A DNA stretch of 64,000 nucleotides from Pseudomonas sp. SJZ074 (GCF_007828215.1 NZ_VIUE01000004.1:186001-250000), one strand, 5' to 3'; counted from the stretch's first letter, positions 26,363 to 39,911 are shown. The notes: generated by a model not told the origin, from the letters alone. Program-made: numbers and translations.

Positions 26363-27109
26363 ATGACCGTCTACTTCATTGGCGCCGGCCCTGGCGATCC
26401 GGAATTGATCACTGTCAAGGGCCAGCGGCTCGTGCGCAGCTGCGCGGTGATCATCTATGCCGGCTCCCTGGTGCCCGCCGCCGTGCTCGAGGGCCACTGC
26501 GCCGAACAGGTGATCAACAGCGCCGAACTACACCTGGAACAGATCATCGCGCTGATGGAGACAGCCCATCGCAACGGCCAGGACGTCGCCCGGGTGCATT
26601 CGGGCGACCCGAGCCTGTACGGCGCCATCGGCGAGCAGATTCGTTGCCTGCGGGAACTGGACATCCCCTTCGAGATCATTCCCGGAGTGACCGCAACCTC
26701 AGCCTGCGCCGCCCTGCTGGGCACCGAACTGACCTTGCCGGACATTTCCCAGAGCGTGATTCTCACCCGCTACGCGGACAAGACCGCCATGCCTGCCGGG
26801 GAAGAACTGGCCAGCCTGGCACAGCATGGAACGACCATGGCGATCCACCTGGGGGTCAATCATCTGGAAAGAATCGTCGAAGAGTTGTGGCCCCACTACG
26901 GCGCGGATTGCCCGATTGCCGTGATTCACCGGGCGACATGGCCGGATCAGGATTGGGTGGTGGGGACGTTGGCCGACATTGCCGTAAAGGTGCACGCCAA
27001 GGGCTTTCGCCGCACGGCGCTGATTCTGGTGGGGCGGGTGCTGGGCAACGACGTGTTCAGCGAATCATCGCTCTACCGCGCCGGGCATGCCCATCTGTAC
27101 AGGCCCTGA
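26363..27109 (+). CDS. cobM: Precorrin-4 C11-methyltransferase
   Basis: SAM-dependent tetrapyrrole methylase of 248 residues that methylates C-11 of precorrin-4. The N-terminal SAM loop FIGAGPGDPELITVKG and VHSGDPSLYGA are characteristic of CobM/CbiF. ATG 26363 has AGGAACCGG upstream; an in-frame ATG at 26303 is less likely. Last gene of the plus-strand cobalamin operon. Confidence 0.95.
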   Translation: MTVYFIGAGPGDPELITVKGQRLVRSCAVIIYAGSLVPAAVLEGHCAEQVINSAELHLEQIIALMETAHRNGQDVARVHSGDPSLYGAIGEQIRCLRELDIPFEIIPGVTATSACAALLGTELTLPDISQSVILTRYADKTAMPAGEELASLAQHGTTMAIHLGVNHLERIVEELWPHYGADCPIAVIHRATWPDQDWVVGTLADIAVKVHAKGFRRTALILVGRVLGNDVFSESSLYRAGHAHLYRP

Positions 27110-27137
27110 ACCCGTCAGCCGCTCAGCACAACTCCCT

Positions 27138-27229
27138 TGTGGGAGCGGGCTTGCTCGCGAAAGCGGTGGGTCAGTCTGCATCGATGTTGACTGTGCTGAC
27201 GACTTCGCGAGCAAGCCCGCTCCCACAGG
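27138..27229. repeat. REPIN
   Basis: Inward-facing REP cores GGGAGCGGGCTTGCTCGCG and complement with a 45-base spacer, between the convergent cobM and nfuA genes. Confidence 0.9.
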
Positions 27230-27268
27230 GGTCGGGGTGGCCGCAAATTATGTATCCACCACAGATCC

Positions 27269-27297
27269 TGTGGGAGCGAGCCTGCTCGCGATGGCGG
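27269..27297. repeat. Single REP, GGGAGCGAGC variant
   Basis: One copy of TGTGGGAGCGAGCCTGCTCG lies next to the preceding doublet without a partner, 19 bases before the nfuA stop. Confidence 0.75.
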
Positions 27298-27315
27298 CAG
27301 GCCGGCCCGCAACAA

Positions 27316-30307
<2,992 letters not shown>

Positions 30308-30415
30308 GTCTCGGTCCCTAAGAGATGGAACGGTGATTCTACCGGGCCAGCAGCCCCTTGCAAACATGAGCAACATTCATGAAAAAGCCGTCCACGATCA
30401 AATCTGGCACAGGTT

Positions 30416-30424
30416 TGCTATGAT
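30416..30424 (+). promoter_or_regulatory. Candidate extended -10 promoter of metH
   Basis: TGCTATGAT matches TGN-TATAAT at eight informative positions except one and lies 38 bases before the metH start. No clear -35 box is seen 17 bases upstream, as is common for extended -10 promoters. Confidence 0.4.
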
Positions 30425-30461
30425 TCCTGGCTTCGTAATGGTCTTTTCTCCAGGTAGTCCT

Positions 30462-33400
30462 ATGTCCGATCGCAGCGCTCGCCTTTATCTTCTCCAGCAG
30501 GCCCTCAAGGAACGTATCCTGATTCTCGACGGCGGCATGGGCACGATGATCCAGAGCTACAAGCTGGAGGAACAGGACTACCGTGGCAAGCGTTTCGCCG
30601 ACTGGCCGAGCGACGTCAAGGGCAACAACGATTTGCTGGTGCTGACCCGTCCCGACGTGATCGGCTCCATCGAAAAAGCCTACCTGGACGCCGGCGCCGA
30701 CATCCTCGAAACCAACACCTTCAACGCCACCCAGGTATCCCAGGCCGACTACGGCATGCAAGGCCTGGCCTATGAGCTGAACCTGGAGGGTGCGCGCCTG
30801 GCCCGCAAGGTGGCCGACGCCAAGACCCTCGAAACACCGGACAAGCCACGCTTCGTCGCCGGCGTGCTCGGCCCGACCAGCCGCACCTGCTCACTATCGC
30901 CGGATGTGAACAACCCCGGCTATCGCAACGTGACCTTCGACGAACTGGTGGAGAACTACACCGAGGCCACCAAAGGCCTGATCGAGGGTGGCGCCGACCT
31001 GATTCTGATCGAAACCATCTTCGACACCCTGAACGCCAAGGCGGCGATCTTCGCCGTGCAAGGGGTCTACGAAGAACTGGGCGTCGAGCTGCCGATCATG
31101 ATTTCCGGCACCATCACCGACGCCTCCGGCCGCACCCTCTCCGGCCAGACCACCGAAGCGTTCTGGAACTCCGTGGCCCACGCCAAGCCGATCTCCGTGG
31201 GCCTGAACTGCGCCCTGGGGGCCCGCGAACTGCGCCCTTACCTGGAAGAGCTGTCGAACAAGGCCAGCACCCACGTCTCGGCCCACCCCAACGCCGGCCT
31301 GCCCAACGAGTTCGGTGAGTACGACGAGCTGCCAGCGCAAACCGCCAAGGTCATCGAAGAGTTCGCCCAGAGCGGCTTCCTGAACATCGTCGGCGGCTGC
31401 TGCGGCACCACCCCTGCGCACATCGAAGCCATCGCCCAGGCCGTGGCCGGCTATGCTCCGCGGCAGATTCCGGAAATCCCCCGGGCCTGCCGCCTGTCGG
31501 GCCTGGAACCGTTCACCATCGATCGCAGCTCGCTGTTCGTCAACGTCGGCGAGCGGACCAACATCACCGGTTCCGCCAAATTCGCCCGGCTGATCCGCGA
31601 AGACAACTACACCGAAGCCCTGGAAGTGGCCCTGCAGCAGGTCGAGGCCGGCGCCCAGGTGATCGACATCAACATGGACGAGGGCATGCTCGATTCGAAG
31701 AAGGCCATGGTGACCTTCCTCAATCTGATTGCCGGCGAACCGGACATCTCCCGCGTACCGATCATGATCGACTCGTCGAAATGGGAAGTGATCGAGGCCG
31801 GCCTCAAGTGCATCCAGGGCAAGGGCATCGTCAACTCCATCAGCATGAAGGAAGGCGTCGAGCAGTTCATCCATCACGCCAAATTGTGCAAACGCTACGG
31901 CGCCGCCGTGGTGGTGATGGCGTTCGACGAAGCCGGCCAGGCCGACACCGAGGCGCGCAAAAAGGAAATCTGCAAGCGCTCCTACGACATCCTGGTCAAT
32001 GAAGTGGGCTTCCCGCCGGAAGACATCATCTTCGACCCGAACATCTTTGCCGTCGCCACCGGTATCGAAGAACACAACAACTATGCCGTGGACTTCATCA
32101 ACGCCTGCGCCTATGTCCGTGACGAGCTGCCCTACGCGCTGACCTCGGGCGGGGTGTCCAACGTGTCGTTCTCGTTCCGCGGCAACAACCCGGTACGCGA
32201 GGCGATTCACTCGGTGTTCCTGCTGTATGCGATCCGCGCGGGCCTGACCATGGGTATCGTCAACGCCGGCCAGCTGGAGATCTACGACCAGATCCCGGTG
32301 GAACTGCGCGATGCCGTGGAAGACGTGATCCTCAACCGCACCCCGGAAGGCACCGACGCCCTGCTCGCCATCGCCGACAAGTACAAGGGCGACGGCAGCA
32401 CCAAGGAAGCGGAAACCGAGGAATGGCGCAACTGGGACGTCAACAAGCGCCTGGAGCATGCCCTGGTCAAGGGCATCACCACCCACATCGTCGAAGACAC
32501 CGAGGAATCGCGCCTGTCGTTCGCCCGTCCTATCGAAGTCATCGAAGGCCCGTTGATGGCCGGCATGAACATCGTCGGCGACCTGTTCGGTGCCGGCAAG
32601 ATGTTCCTGCCCCAGGTGGTCAAGTCGGCCCGGGTGATGAAGCAGGCCGTGGCCCACCTGATTCCGTTCATCGAGGCGGAAAAAGGCGACAAGCCGGAGG
32701 CCAAGGGCAAGATCCTGATGGCCACGGTCAAGGGCGACGTCCATGACATCGGCAAGAATATCGTCGGCGTGGTGCTCGGTTGCAACGGTTATGACATCGT
32801 CGACCTGGGCGTGATGGTGCCAGCGGAGAAAATCCTGCAGGTGGCCAAGGACGAGAAATGCGACATCATCGGCCTGTCCGGCCTCATCACGCCGTCCCTG
32901 GACGAGATGGTGCACGTGGCCCGCGAGATGCAGCGCCAGGATTTCCATCTGCCACTGATGATCGGTGGTGCCACGACTTCCAAGGCCCACACTGCGGTGA
33001 AGATCGAACCCAAGTACAGCAATGACGCGGTGATCTACGTCACCGACGCCTCCCGCGCTGTCGGGGTGGCGACACAGTTGCTGTCCAAGGAACTGAAACC
33101 GGCGTTCGTCGAGAAAACCCGCCAGGACTACACCGAGGTACGCGAGCGCACCGCCAACCGCAGCGCCCGCACCGAACGCCTGAGCTACCCCGCCGCCATT
33201 GCCAAGAAGCCACAGTTCGACTGGAGCAGCTACCAACCGGTCAAGCCGACGTTCACCGGCGCCAAAGTGCTGGATAACATCGACCTGAACGTTCTGGCTG
33301 AATACATCGACTGGACGCCGTTCTTCATTTCCTGGGACCTGGCCGGCAAGTTCCCACGCATCCTCACCGATGAAGTGGTCGGCGAAGCGGCCACCGCGCT

Positions 33401-34172
33401 GTACGCCGATGCCCAGGCGATGCTGCGCAAGCTGATCGACGAGAAACTCATCAGCGCCCGGGCGGTGTTCGGTTTCTGGCCGGCCAACCAGGTGCATGAC
33501 GACGACCTGGAAGTCTACGGCGACGACGGCAAGCCGCTGGCCCGCCTGCATCATCTGCGCCAGCAGATCATCAAGACCGACGGCAAGCCCAACTTCTCCC
33601 TGGCCGACTTCGTCGCGCCGAAGGACAGCGGCGTGACCGACTACGTGGGCGGCTTCATCACCACTGCCGGCATTGGTGCCGAGGAAGTGGCGAAGGCCTA
33701 CCAGGAAGCCGGCGACGACTACAACTCGATCATGGTCAAGGCCCTGGCCGACCGCCTGGCCGAGGCCTGCGCCGAGTGGCTGCACCAGCAGGTGCGCAAG
33801 GAACACTGGGGTTATGCCAAGGACGAAAGCCTGGACAACGAGGCGCTGATCAAGGAGCAGTACACCGGCATCCGTCCTGCCCCCGGTTACCCGGCGTGTC
33901 CGGATCATACCGAGAAAGCCACGCTGTTCCGCCTGCTCGACCCCGAGGCCAGCGAATTGAAGGCCGGCCGCAGCGGCGTGTTCCTCACCGAGCACTACGC
34001 CATGTTCCCGGCGGCAGCGGTCAGCGGCTGGTACTTCGCCCATCCCCAGGCGCAGTACTTCGCCGTGGGCAAGATCGACAAGGACCAGGTCCAGAGCTAT
34101 ACCGGCCGCAAGGGGCAGGAGCTGAGCGTGACCGAACGCTGGCTGGCGCCGAACCTGGGTTACGACAGCTGA
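30462..34172 (+). CDS. metH: Cobalamin-dependent methionine synthase
   Basis: A 1236-residue cytosolic enzyme that transfers the methyl of 5-methyltetrahydrofolate to homocysteine through cobalamin. All four modules are complete: the homocysteine/zinc domain (Cys in GLNCALG and the pair in GGCCGTTP), the pterin domain, the B12 domain with axial ligand His761 in DVHDIGKN, and the SAM activation domain ([15 protein letters not shown]). The start ([19 protein letters not shown]) agrees with relatives; the upstream open frame is not coding. It uses the cofactor made by the neighbouring cob genes, but no riboswitch precedes it. Confidence 0.97.
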   Translation: MSDRSARLYLLQQALKERILILDGGMGTMIQSYKLEEQDYRGKRFADWPSDVKGNNDLLVLTRPDVIGSIEKAYLDAGADILETNTFNATQVSQADYGMQGLAYELNLEGARLARKVADAKTLETPDKPRFVAGVLGPTSRTCSLSPDVNNPGYRNVTFDELVENYTEATKGLIEGGADLILIETIFDTLNAKAAIFAVQGVYEELGVELPIMISGTITDASGRTLSGQTTEAFWNSVAHAKPISVGLNCALGARELRPYLEELSNKASTHVSAHPNAGLPNEFGEYDELPAQTAKVIEEFAQSGFLNIVGGCCGTTPAHIEAIAQAVAGYAPRQIPEIPRACRLSGLEPFTIDRSSLFVNVGERTNITGSAKFARLIREDNYTEALEVALQQVEAGAQVIDINMDEGMLDSKKAMVTFLNLIAGEPDISRVPIMIDSSKWEVIEAGLKCIQGKGIVNSISMKEGVEQFIHHAKLCKRYGAAVVVMAFDEAGQADTEARKKEICKRSYDILVNEVGFPPEDIIFDPNIFAVATGIEEHNNYAVDFINACAYVRDELPYALTSGGVSNVSFSFRGNNPVREAIHSVFLLYAIRAGLTMGIVNAGQLEIYDQIPVELRDAVEDVILNRTPEGTDALLAIADKYKGDGSTKEAETEEWRNWDVNKRLEHALVKGITTHIVEDTEESRLSFARPIEVIEGPLMAGMNIVGDLFGAGKMFLPQVVKSARVMKQAVAHLIPFIEAEKGDKPEAKGKILMATVKGDVHDIGKNIVGVVLGCNGYDIVDLGVMVPAEKILQVAKDEKCDIIGLSGLITPSLDEMVHVAREMQRQDFHLPLMIGGATTSKAHTAVKIEPKYSNDAVIYVTDASRAVGVATQLLSKELKPAFVEKTRQDYTEVRERTANRSARTERLSYPAAIAKKPQFDWSSYQPVKPTFTGAKVLDNIDLNVLAEYIDWTPFFISWDLAGKFPRILTDEVVGEAATALYADAQAMLRKLIDEKLISARAVFGFWPANQVHDDDLEVYGDDGKPLARLHHLRQQIIKTDGKPNFSLADFVAPKDSGVTDYVGGFITTAGIGAEEVAKAYQEAGDDYNSIMVKALADRLAEACAEWLHQQVRKEHWGYAKDESLDNEALIKEQYTGIRPAPGYPACPDHTEKATLFRLLDPEASELKAGRSGVFLTEHYAMFPAAAVSGWYFAHPQAQYFAVGKIDKDQVQSYTGRKGQELSVTERWLAPNLGYDS

Positions 34173-34177
34173 TCCGG

Positions 34178-34211
34178 AAGATCGCGGCCGGCACCGGTCG
34201 CGATCTTTTTT
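34178..34211 (+). terminator. Rho-independent terminator after metH
   Basis: Stem AAGATCGCG/CGCGATCTT with an inner CCGG pair, followed by TTTTTT, begins 6 bases after the metH stop. It is close to the next gene, whose start is 48 bases later. Confidence 0.85.
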
Positions 34212-34258
34212 CGCGGGTTGTCTATGCTTGCCCCAAACCCATGGCAGACGAGGGATTT

Positions 34259-34477
34259 ATGGACGATCCAGTCGACAACAAGCCGCCGACCCTGCTGCAG
34301 ATGATGCACAGCGTGCTGGCCGCCGCCTTCGGCGTGCAGAGCGGCAAGAACCGCGCCCGTGACTTCACCCACGGCAAACCGAGTCACTTCGTGATACTGG
34401 GCATCGCCTTCACGGTGATCTTCGCCTTGACGCTGTTCGGTATCGTCAAGCTGGTGGTGCATCTGGCGGGGATGTAA
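34259..34477 (+). CDS. DUF2970 family small membrane protein
   Basis: A 72-residue protein with an N-terminal LLQMMHSVLAAAFGVQS segment, then the charged RARDFTHG, and one C-terminal membrane helix (about residues 42-68). This is the DUF2970 pattern common in gammaproteobacteria; function unknown. ATG 34259 is preferred to 34241 because GAGGG lies 5 bases before it. Confidence 0.82.
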   Translation: MDDPVDNKPPTLLQMMHSVLAAAFGVQSGKNRARDFTHGKPSHFVILGIAFTVIFALTLFGIVKLVVHLAGM

Positions 34478-34502
34478 AGAAACCTATCTGCAGAACACAA
34501 CC

Positions 34503-34594
34503 TTGTGGGAGCGGGCTTGCTCGCGAAAGCGGTGTGTCAGGCGAAGTCAATATCGACTGAACCACCGCTTTCGCGAGCAAGCCCGCTCCCACAG
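34503..34594. repeat. REPIN
   Basis: Inward-facing REP cores with a spacer containing AAGTCAATATCGACTGA, nearly identical to the spacer of the copy at 37243-37333, so the two are recent relatives. Confidence 0.9.
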
Positions 34595-34617
34595 GTTTTA
34601 TTGCGTTGAATAACCGA

Positions 34618-34731
34618 TTACTGGTGACTGACCCAGAACACCGCCGTGCCCACCACCAGGATAATCAAGAACAGAATGGCCCAGGCATCAACGGTACTGT
34701 CGCTTTTCCTTGCTTTGGTCGGATTGCTCAT
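34618..34731 (-). CDS. Small single-helix membrane protein, 37 residues
   Basis: A short protein with a charged N-terminus (MSNPTKARKSDSTVDAW) and one hydrophobic helix (AILFLIILVVGTAVFWVS). AAGAGG lies 8 bases before ATG 34731. No family name is recognised; the strong ribosome site and clean topology support a real gene. It is convergent with the DUF2970 gene and divergent from cysI. Confidence 0.65.
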   Translation of the reverse strand: MSNPTKARKSDSTVDAWAILFLIILVVGTAVFWVSHQ

Positions 34732-35022
34732 TGCATCGCCTCTTGTCGGTTTTTTAGGTGATTGCATAGGGACTCGACCACAGTTAAGACGATGATTGCC
34801 CATACGACAAATGTGGGTTCCGAGCCGATAGATCCCATTAGGTCATTTGGTTCTTTACATATATTCAAACATCACTTTTGCGCATAACTCAAAACAGGTA
34901 TCTTGCACCGGCTCCCATAGGAGTGCGCGGCCGTGCGCGCAGAATTGCCGAGGCAGAACCCGATTCCAGCGAGCCAATACGCAGCTGTTTCTGATCGGCC
35001 CAAGCCTGAGACCGAGACTTAT

Positions 35023-36675
35023 ATGTACGTATATGACGAGTACGATCAGCGGATCATCGAGGACCGCGTCAAGCAGTTCCGTGATCAGACCCGACGCTAT
35101 CTGGCAGGCGAGCTGAGCGAAGAAGAATTCCGCCCTCTGCGCCTGCAGAACGGCCTGTACATCCAGCGTTTCGCCCCGATGCTGCGGGTGGCGGTGCCTT
35201 ACGGCCAATTGACCTCACGCCAGGTGCGCAAGCTGGCCCAGATTGCCCGCGACTACGACAAGGGCTATGCCCACATCAGTACGCGGCAGAACGTCCAGTA
35301 CAACTGGCCGGCCCTGGAAGACGTGCCGGAGATCCTGGCCGAGCTGGCCACCGTGCAGATGCACGCGATCCAGACCAGCGGCAACTGCCTGCGCAATGTC
35401 ACCACCGACCAGTTCGCCGGTGTTGCGGCCGACGAACTGATCGACCCGCGTCCGTGGTGCGAGATCGTCCGCCAGTGGACCACTTTCCACCCGGAATTCG
35501 CCTACCTGCCGCGCAAGTTCAAGATCGCCATCAACGGCTCGACCTCGGACCGCGCCGCCATCGAAGTCCATGACATCGGCCTGGAGGCGGTCTACAACGC
35601 AGCGGGCGAGCTGGGCTTCCGCGTGCTGGTGGGCGGCGGCCTCGGTCGTACGCCGGTGGTGGGTGCATTCATCAACGAGTTCCTGCCCTGGCAGGACCTG
35701 CTGAGCTATCTCGATGCCATCCTGCGGGTGTACAACCGCTATGGCCGTCGCGACAACAAATACAAGGCGCGGATCAAGATCCTGGTCAAGGCCCTGACAC
35801 CTGAAGTGTTCGCCGAGAAGGTCGAAGCCGAAATGGTTCATCTGCGTGGCGGCCAGACCACCCTGACCGAAGCCGAAGTCCATCGCGTGGCCAAGCACTT
35901 CGTCGACCCGCAATACAAGGCCCTGGACAACCAGGACTTCGCAGCACTCGACAAGGAATATCCGGGCTTCGCCCGCTGGCGCAGCCGCAACACCCTGACC
36001 CACAAGAAACCTGGCTACATCGCGGTCACCCTGTCCCTGAAGCCGACCGGTGTAGCGCCGGGCGACATCACCGACAAGCAGCTGGACGCCGTGGCCGACC
36101 TGGCCGAGCGCTACAGCTTCGGTCAGTTGCGCACTTCCCACGAGCAGAACATCATCCTGGCCGACGTCGAACAGAGCCAGTTGTTCACCCTGTGGGGCGA
36201 GTTGCGCGAACAAGGTTTCGCCACGCCGAACATCGGCCTGCTGACCGACATGATCTGCTGCCCTGGCGGCGACTTCTGCTCCCTGGCCAACGCCAAGTCG
36301 ATCCCGATCGCCGAATCGATCCAACGTCGTTTCGATGACCTGGACTACCTGTTCGATATCGGTGAACTGGACCTGAACATTTCCGGTTGCATGAACGCCT
36401 GCGGTCACCACCATGTCGGCCACATCGGTATCCTGGGCGTGGACAAGAAAGGCGAAGAGTTCTACCAGGTCTCCCTGGGTGGCAGCGGCAGCCGCGACGC
36501 CAGCCTGGGCAAGATCCTCGGGCCTTCGTTTGCCCAGGACGACATGCCAGACGTGATCGAGAAGCTGATCGACGTGTACATCGAACAACGTACCGAAGAC
36601 GAGCGTTTCATCGACACTTACCAACGTATCGGCATCGACCTCTTCAAGGAACGCGTCTATGCAGCGAATCATTAA
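35023..36675 (+). CDS. cysI: Ferredoxin/NADPH-type sulfite reductase hemoprotein
   Basis: A 550-residue siroheme [4Fe-4S] enzyme that reduces sulfite to sulfide in cysteine synthesis. The siroheme pocket residues (TSGNCLRNVTTD) and the cluster cysteines in CCPGGDFCSLA and SGCMNACGHH are present. ATG 35023 (MYVYDEYDQRI) matches Pseudomonas CysI; an in-frame GTG at 34933 with AGGAG nine bases ahead would add 30 residues and cannot be excluded. The 290-base upstream gap contains an AT-rich stretch (about 34850-34912) that probably holds the promoter and CysB-type sites. It overlaps the next gene by 17 bases. Confidence 0.94.
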   Translation: MYVYDEYDQRIIEDRVKQFRDQTRRYLAGELSEEEFRPLRLQNGLYIQRFAPMLRVAVPYGQLTSRQVRKLAQIARDYDKGYAHISTRQNVQYNWPALEDVPEILAELATVQMHAIQTSGNCLRNVTTDQFAGVAADELIDPRPWCEIVRQWTTFHPEFAYLPRKFKIAINGSTSDRAAIEVHDIGLEAVYNAAGELGFRVLVGGGLGRTPVVGAFINEFLPWQDLLSYLDAILRVYNRYGRRDNKYKARIKILVKALTPEVFAEKVEAEMVHLRGGQTTLTEAEVHRVAKHFVDPQYKALDNQDFAALDKEYPGFARWRSRNTLTHKKPGYIAVTLSLKPTGVAPGDITDKQLDAVADLAERYSFGQLRTSHEQNIILADVEQSQLFTLWGELREQGFATPNIGLLTDMICCPGGDFCSLANAKSIPIAESIQRRFDDLDYLFDIGELDLNISGCMNACGHHHVGHIGILGVDKKGEEFYQVSLGGSGSRDASLGKILGPSFAQDDMPDVIEKLIDVYIEQRTEDERFIDTYQRIGIDLFKERVYAANH

Positions 36676-37153
36676 GAACAACGAGGTCATCGACGAAACC
36701 TGGCACCTGCTGCCCAAGGACGCGACCCTCGATGGTATTTCCAACTGCGACGACCTAATCGTGCCACTGGCTCTGTGGCGTGATCATTCCCGCGCCCTCA
36801 AGGTCCGCGATGGCGGCCTGGGTGTGTGGCTGGATGCAGACGAAGAAGCGGAAGAGATCGGCGACGACGCCAATCAATTCCAGGTCATCGCCCTGAACTT
36901 CCCGGCCTTCACCGATGGCCGCAGCTACTCCAACGCCCGCCTGCTGCGTGACCGTTACGGTTTCAAGGGCGAACTGCGGGCCATTGGCGATGTACTGCGC
37001 GACCAGCTGTTCTACATGCGCCGTTGCGGTTTCGACGCGTTCGCCCTGCGTGCCGACAAGGACCCCTTTGAGGCCCTCGAAAGCCTCAAGGACTTCTCGG
37101 TGACTTACCAGGCCGCCACTGACGAACCGCTGCCGCTGTTCCGTCGTCGCTGA
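36659..37153 (+). CDS. DUF934 protein, CysI partner
   Basis: A 164-residue DUF934 protein that overlaps the end of cysI by 17 bases and is therefore translationally coupled. Typical features are LIVPLALWRDHS, the FPAFTDGRSYSNARLLR motif and the end PLPLFRRR. In pseudomonads the family always accompanies cysI and is assumed to support sulfite reduction, perhaps as an electron-transfer partner. That role is inferred from association. Confidence 0.88.
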   Translation: MQRIIKNNEVIDETWHLLPKDATLDGISNCDDLIVPLALWRDHSRALKVRDGGLGVWLDADEEAEEIGDDANQFQVIALNFPAFTDGRSYSNARLLRDRYGFKGELRAIGDVLRDQLFYMRRCGFDAFALRADKDPFEALESLKDFSVTYQAATDEPLPLFRRR

Positions 37154-37166
37154 ATCCGCTGTAATG

Positions 37167-37206
37167 AAAAAGCCCTGATCCGGATATTCCGGTTCAGGGC
37201 TTTTTT
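37167..37206 (+). terminator. Rho-independent terminator after cysI-DUF934
   Basis: Arms AAAAAGCCCTGA and TCAGGGCTTTTTT enclose a small ATCCGGATATTCCGGT inner hairpin, 13 bases after the stop codon. The T-runs on both strands suggest it may also serve the convergent sohB transcript. Confidence 0.9.
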
Positions 37207-37242
37207 ATTTTGATCGCAAACCAGCCATGTCGGCACAGCCCC

Positions 37243-37333
37243 CTGTGGGAGCGGGCTTGCTCGCGAAAGCAGCGTGTCAGGCCAAGTCAATATCGACTGA
37301 ACCACCGCCTTCGCGAGCAAGCCCGCTCCCACA
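37243..37333. repeat. REPIN
   Basis: Inward-facing REP cores with a spacer almost the same as that at 34503-34594. It lies between the cys terminator and the sohB stop. Confidence 0.9.
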
Positions 37334-37356
37334 AGGGATTGGTGGTGAAGCCAGGA

Positions 37357-38388
37357 TTACCAGAACCGCTGCTGGGTCAATCGGCTCCACCAGCTCAACA
37401 GCACCCGGTCCACCGAGCCACTGGCCGCGATGCCGACGCGCTCTTGCAGGCTTTTGCGTTCGGCATAGTGCAGGTGGTACAGCTCGGCGCTCTTGGCGCG
37501 CTCGGCCAGGTATTCGTCGCTGGTCTTCAATTCATCCACCAGATGCTTGCCGAGCGCGGCGACACCCAGCCAGACCTCGCCGGTCGCCACTTCATCAATG
37601 GCCAGTTGCGGGCGGTAGTTGGACACGAAGTTCTTGAACAACTCGTGGGTGATGTCCAGGTCCTGCTGGAATTTCTCCCGACCTTTCTCGGTGTTTTCAC
37701 CGAATACCGTCAGCGTGCGCTTGTACTCGCCGGCGGTCAGGACCTCGAAGTCGATGTCGTGCTTCTTCAGCAGGCGGTTGACGTTCGGCAACTGGGCCAC
37801 GACGCCGATGGAGCCGAGGATGGCGAAAGGCGCGCTGATGATCTTCTCGCCGATGCAGGCCATCATGTATCCGCCGCTGGCCGCGACCTTGTCGATGCAC
37901 ACGGTCAGTGGTACGCCGGCCTGGCGGATCCGCGCCAGTTGCGACGAGGCCAGGCCATAGCTGTGGACCATGCCACCACCGCTTTCCAGGCGCAGCACCA
38001 CTTCGTCCTTGGGCGTTGCCAGGGTCAGCAACGCGGTGATTTCATGGCGCAGGCTCTCGGTGGCCGAGGCCTTGATGTCGCCGTCGAAATCCAGCACGAA
38101 TACCCGGGATTTGGTCGCCGGCTTGTCTTTTTGCTTCTTCTGCGCTTTCTCAGCCTTGCCTTCGCTCTTGCGCAGGGCCTTGAGCTGATCCTTGTCCAGC
38201 AGCGTCTGCTCCAAACGCTCGCGCAGCCCCTTGTAGAAATCGTTGAGTTTGCTTACCTGCAACTGGCCGGCCGACTTGCGCCGCCCCTTGCTGCGCAGGG
38301 CAGCAAAACTGGCCAGCACTACCAGGATGGCGATGACCAGCGTCACGGTCTTGGCCAGAAAACCGGCGTATTCGATAAAGAACTCCAC
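37357..38388 (-). CDS. sohB: Inner-membrane S49 peptidase SohB
   Basis: A 343-residue signal-peptide-peptidase-like protease. An N-terminal membrane anchor (about residues 8-30) is followed by a lysine-rich linker and the S49 domain, with nucleophile Ser171 in AASGGYMMA and likely base Lys223 in GEYKRT. GTG 38388 is chosen because TAGGAG lies 6 bases before it; a longer start at 38433 has no such site. Confidence 0.93.
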   Translation of the reverse strand: MEFFIEYAGFLAKTVTLVIAILVVLASFAALRSKGRRKSAGQLQVSKLNDFYKGLRERLEQTLLDKDQLKALRKSEGKAEKAQKKQKDKPATKSRVFVLDFDGDIKASATESLRHEITALLTLATPKDEVVLRLESGGGMVHSYGLASSQLARIRQAGVPLTVCIDKVAASGGYMMACIGEKIISAPFAILGSIGVVAQLPNVNRLLKKHDIDFEVLTAGEYKRTLTVFGENTEKGREKFQQDLDITHELFKNFVSNYRPQLAIDEVATGEVWLGVAALGKHLVDELKTSDEYLAERAKSAELYHLHYAERKSLQERVGIAASGSVDRVLLSWWSRLTQQRFW

Positions 38389-38620
38389 GATCACTCCTAA
38401 TAGATTCTCGACTCGCCGCTCGACGGCGGACATTAAACGTTCTCAGCATACCCATGCACCTGCGTCGCTACCAGCCGGGAAACCTGTGGTTACCTTAAGC
38501 CCGGGCCAGGCTGGACAAGGCTGTAACAGACATTTCAAACAAGCGTATGTTTTTTCATTGACAGCTCACGGCCATCCTCATAACCTCGCCAAACCTTCAA
38601 CGTACCGGGATGACGCGGAC

Positions 38621-39331
38621 GTGGGCAGTATCTACCTGATTCGACATGGCCAGGCCTCCTTTGGTGCGGACGACTACGATGTCCTTTCACCCAATGGCGT
38701 ACGCCAGGCAGAGGTGCTGGGGAGCCACATGGCGGAGCTAGGTGTCGTGTTTGATCGTTGCCTCTCGGGCGACCTGCGCCGTCAGCAGGACACCGCCACC
38801 GGCGCGTTGGGCCGGATGTCCGCCGCCGGGCTGCCGGTCCCCGAAGTGGAAACCGACGCCGCGTTCAACGAGTTCGACGCCGACGCGGTGATTCGCGCCC
38901 TGCTGCCGGACCTGCTGCCCCAAGAGCCCGAGGCCCTGTACATCCTGCGCAATGCCGCGCAGAACCGTGCCGAATTCCAGCGGATTTTCGCCCTCGTGGT
39001 CGAGCGCTGGCTCAGCGGCCAGTACGACCCGCCCGGGCTGGAGAGCTGGCAGGGTTTCGTCGAGCGGGTCCAGGCCGGCCTGCAGCGCATCCTGGAACAG
39101 GCCGACAACAGCCACAAAATCGCCGTGTTCACGTCCGGCGGCACGATTACCGCCCTGCTCCACCTGATCACCCGGATACCGGCCCGACAGGCCTTCGAAC
39201 TGAACTGGCAAATCGTCAACACCTCGCTCAACCACCTGAAATTCAGGGGACGCGACGTGGCCCTGGCTTCCTTCAACAGTCATGCTCACCTGCAACTGCT
39301 GAAGACCCCGGACCTCATCACCTATCGCTGA
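38621..39331 (+). CDS. Histidine phosphatase family protein
   Basis: A 236-residue cytosolic enzyme of the phosphoglycerate-mutase-like branch. The catalytic His9 is in LIRHGQAS, the second Arg in DLRRQQDTA, and the second His region in FTSGGTITALL, where the usual His of the S/T-H-G motif is not obvious. The start is GTG 38621 (GTG GGC AGT), with only a weak ribosome site. It is followed 49 bases later by an SCP2 protein gene, the usual pairing in Pseudomonas. Substrate unknown. Confidence 0.85.
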   Translation: MGSIYLIRHGQASFGADDYDVLSPNGVRQAEVLGSHMAELGVVFDRCLSGDLRRQQDTATGALGRMSAAGLPVPEVETDAAFNEFDADAVIRALLPDLLPQEPEALYILRNAAQNRAEFQRIFALVVERWLSGQYDPPGLESWQGFVERVQAGLQRILEQADNSHKIAVFTSGGTITALLHLITRIPARQAFELNWQIVNTSLNHLKFRGRDVALASFNSHAHLQLLKTPDLITYR

Positions 39332-39380
39332 GGCCGAAATCGTAGACCCTTGCTGTATCCACCCGATAAGGATCGAAACC

Positions 39381-39698
39381 ATGACCTCCGTAGTAGACGC
39401 CGTACAAAAGATGAAAGAAAAATTCAACCCAGCCGCCGCTGCCGGCCTGGACCTGGTATTCGGTTTCAACATCACCGACGAAGACAAGCAGTACGCCCTG
39501 ATCGTCAAGGACGGTACCTGTGAATTGCAGGAAGGCGAAGATACCGACGCCAACTGCACACTGGTGATGGACAGCGAAACCCTCAAGGGCATCGTCAGCG
39601 GTGAAACCGACGGCATGCAAGCATTCATGGGCGGTAAACTGCGTGTCGAAGGCGACATGATGCTGTCGATGAAACTCTCCGAACTGTTCCCGGCCTGA
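39381..39698 (+). CDS. SCP2 sterol/lipid carrier domain protein
   Basis: A 105-residue single-domain SCP2 protein (cytosolic hydrophobic-ligand carrier). The core DANCTLVMDSETLKGIVSGE and the closing GKLRVEGDMMLSMKLSELF are typical. AAGGAT precedes ATG 39381. Likely co-transcribed with the phosphatase; ligand unknown. Confidence 0.9.
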   Translation: MTSVVDAVQKMKEKFNPAAAAGLDLVFGFNITDEDKQYALIVKDGTCELQEGEDTDANCTLVMDSETLKGIVSGETDGMQAFMGGKLRVEGDMMLSMKLSELFPA

Positions 39699-39734
39699 GC
39701 CTGCGCCCCCTTCCGGGCGCTCCTGGCTGCAACG

Positions 39735-39765
39735 AATCCCGCCCCCGTGGCGGGATTTGCGTTTC
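39735..39765 (+). terminator. Probable terminator after the SCP2 gene
   Basis: Arms AATCCCGCC and GGCGGGATT enclose a 5-base loop, followed by the T-rich TGCGTTTCT, 37 bases after the stop. Confidence 0.65.
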
Positions 39766-39911
39766 TGTCCTCCGGTAATTCTTCCAGTACGCACAACGTT
39801 GATCCCGGTCAGTTCCGGCTCGCCCTCCAAGCGCTAACTTGACGCCTCCATCAGAAGCCAGGGACGGCTCATCGGGAGCCGGTGCTCGCTCATCTCAAGG
39901 AAGAGAACGTC

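Noticed and set aside
27130..27300. Repeated palindromes as a CRISPR array
   Set aside because: Copies are inverted pairs with similar spacers and scattered in the window; no regular direct repeats or cas genes.
30405..30419. Sigma-54-like promoter TGGCAC...TTGC before metH
   Set aside because: The GG-to-GC spacing is 9 bases instead of the strict 10, and an extended -10 box overlaps it.
30894..34043. 1049-codon antisense frame inside metH
   Set aside because: Shadow frame with low-complexity composition; metH is intact on the other strand.
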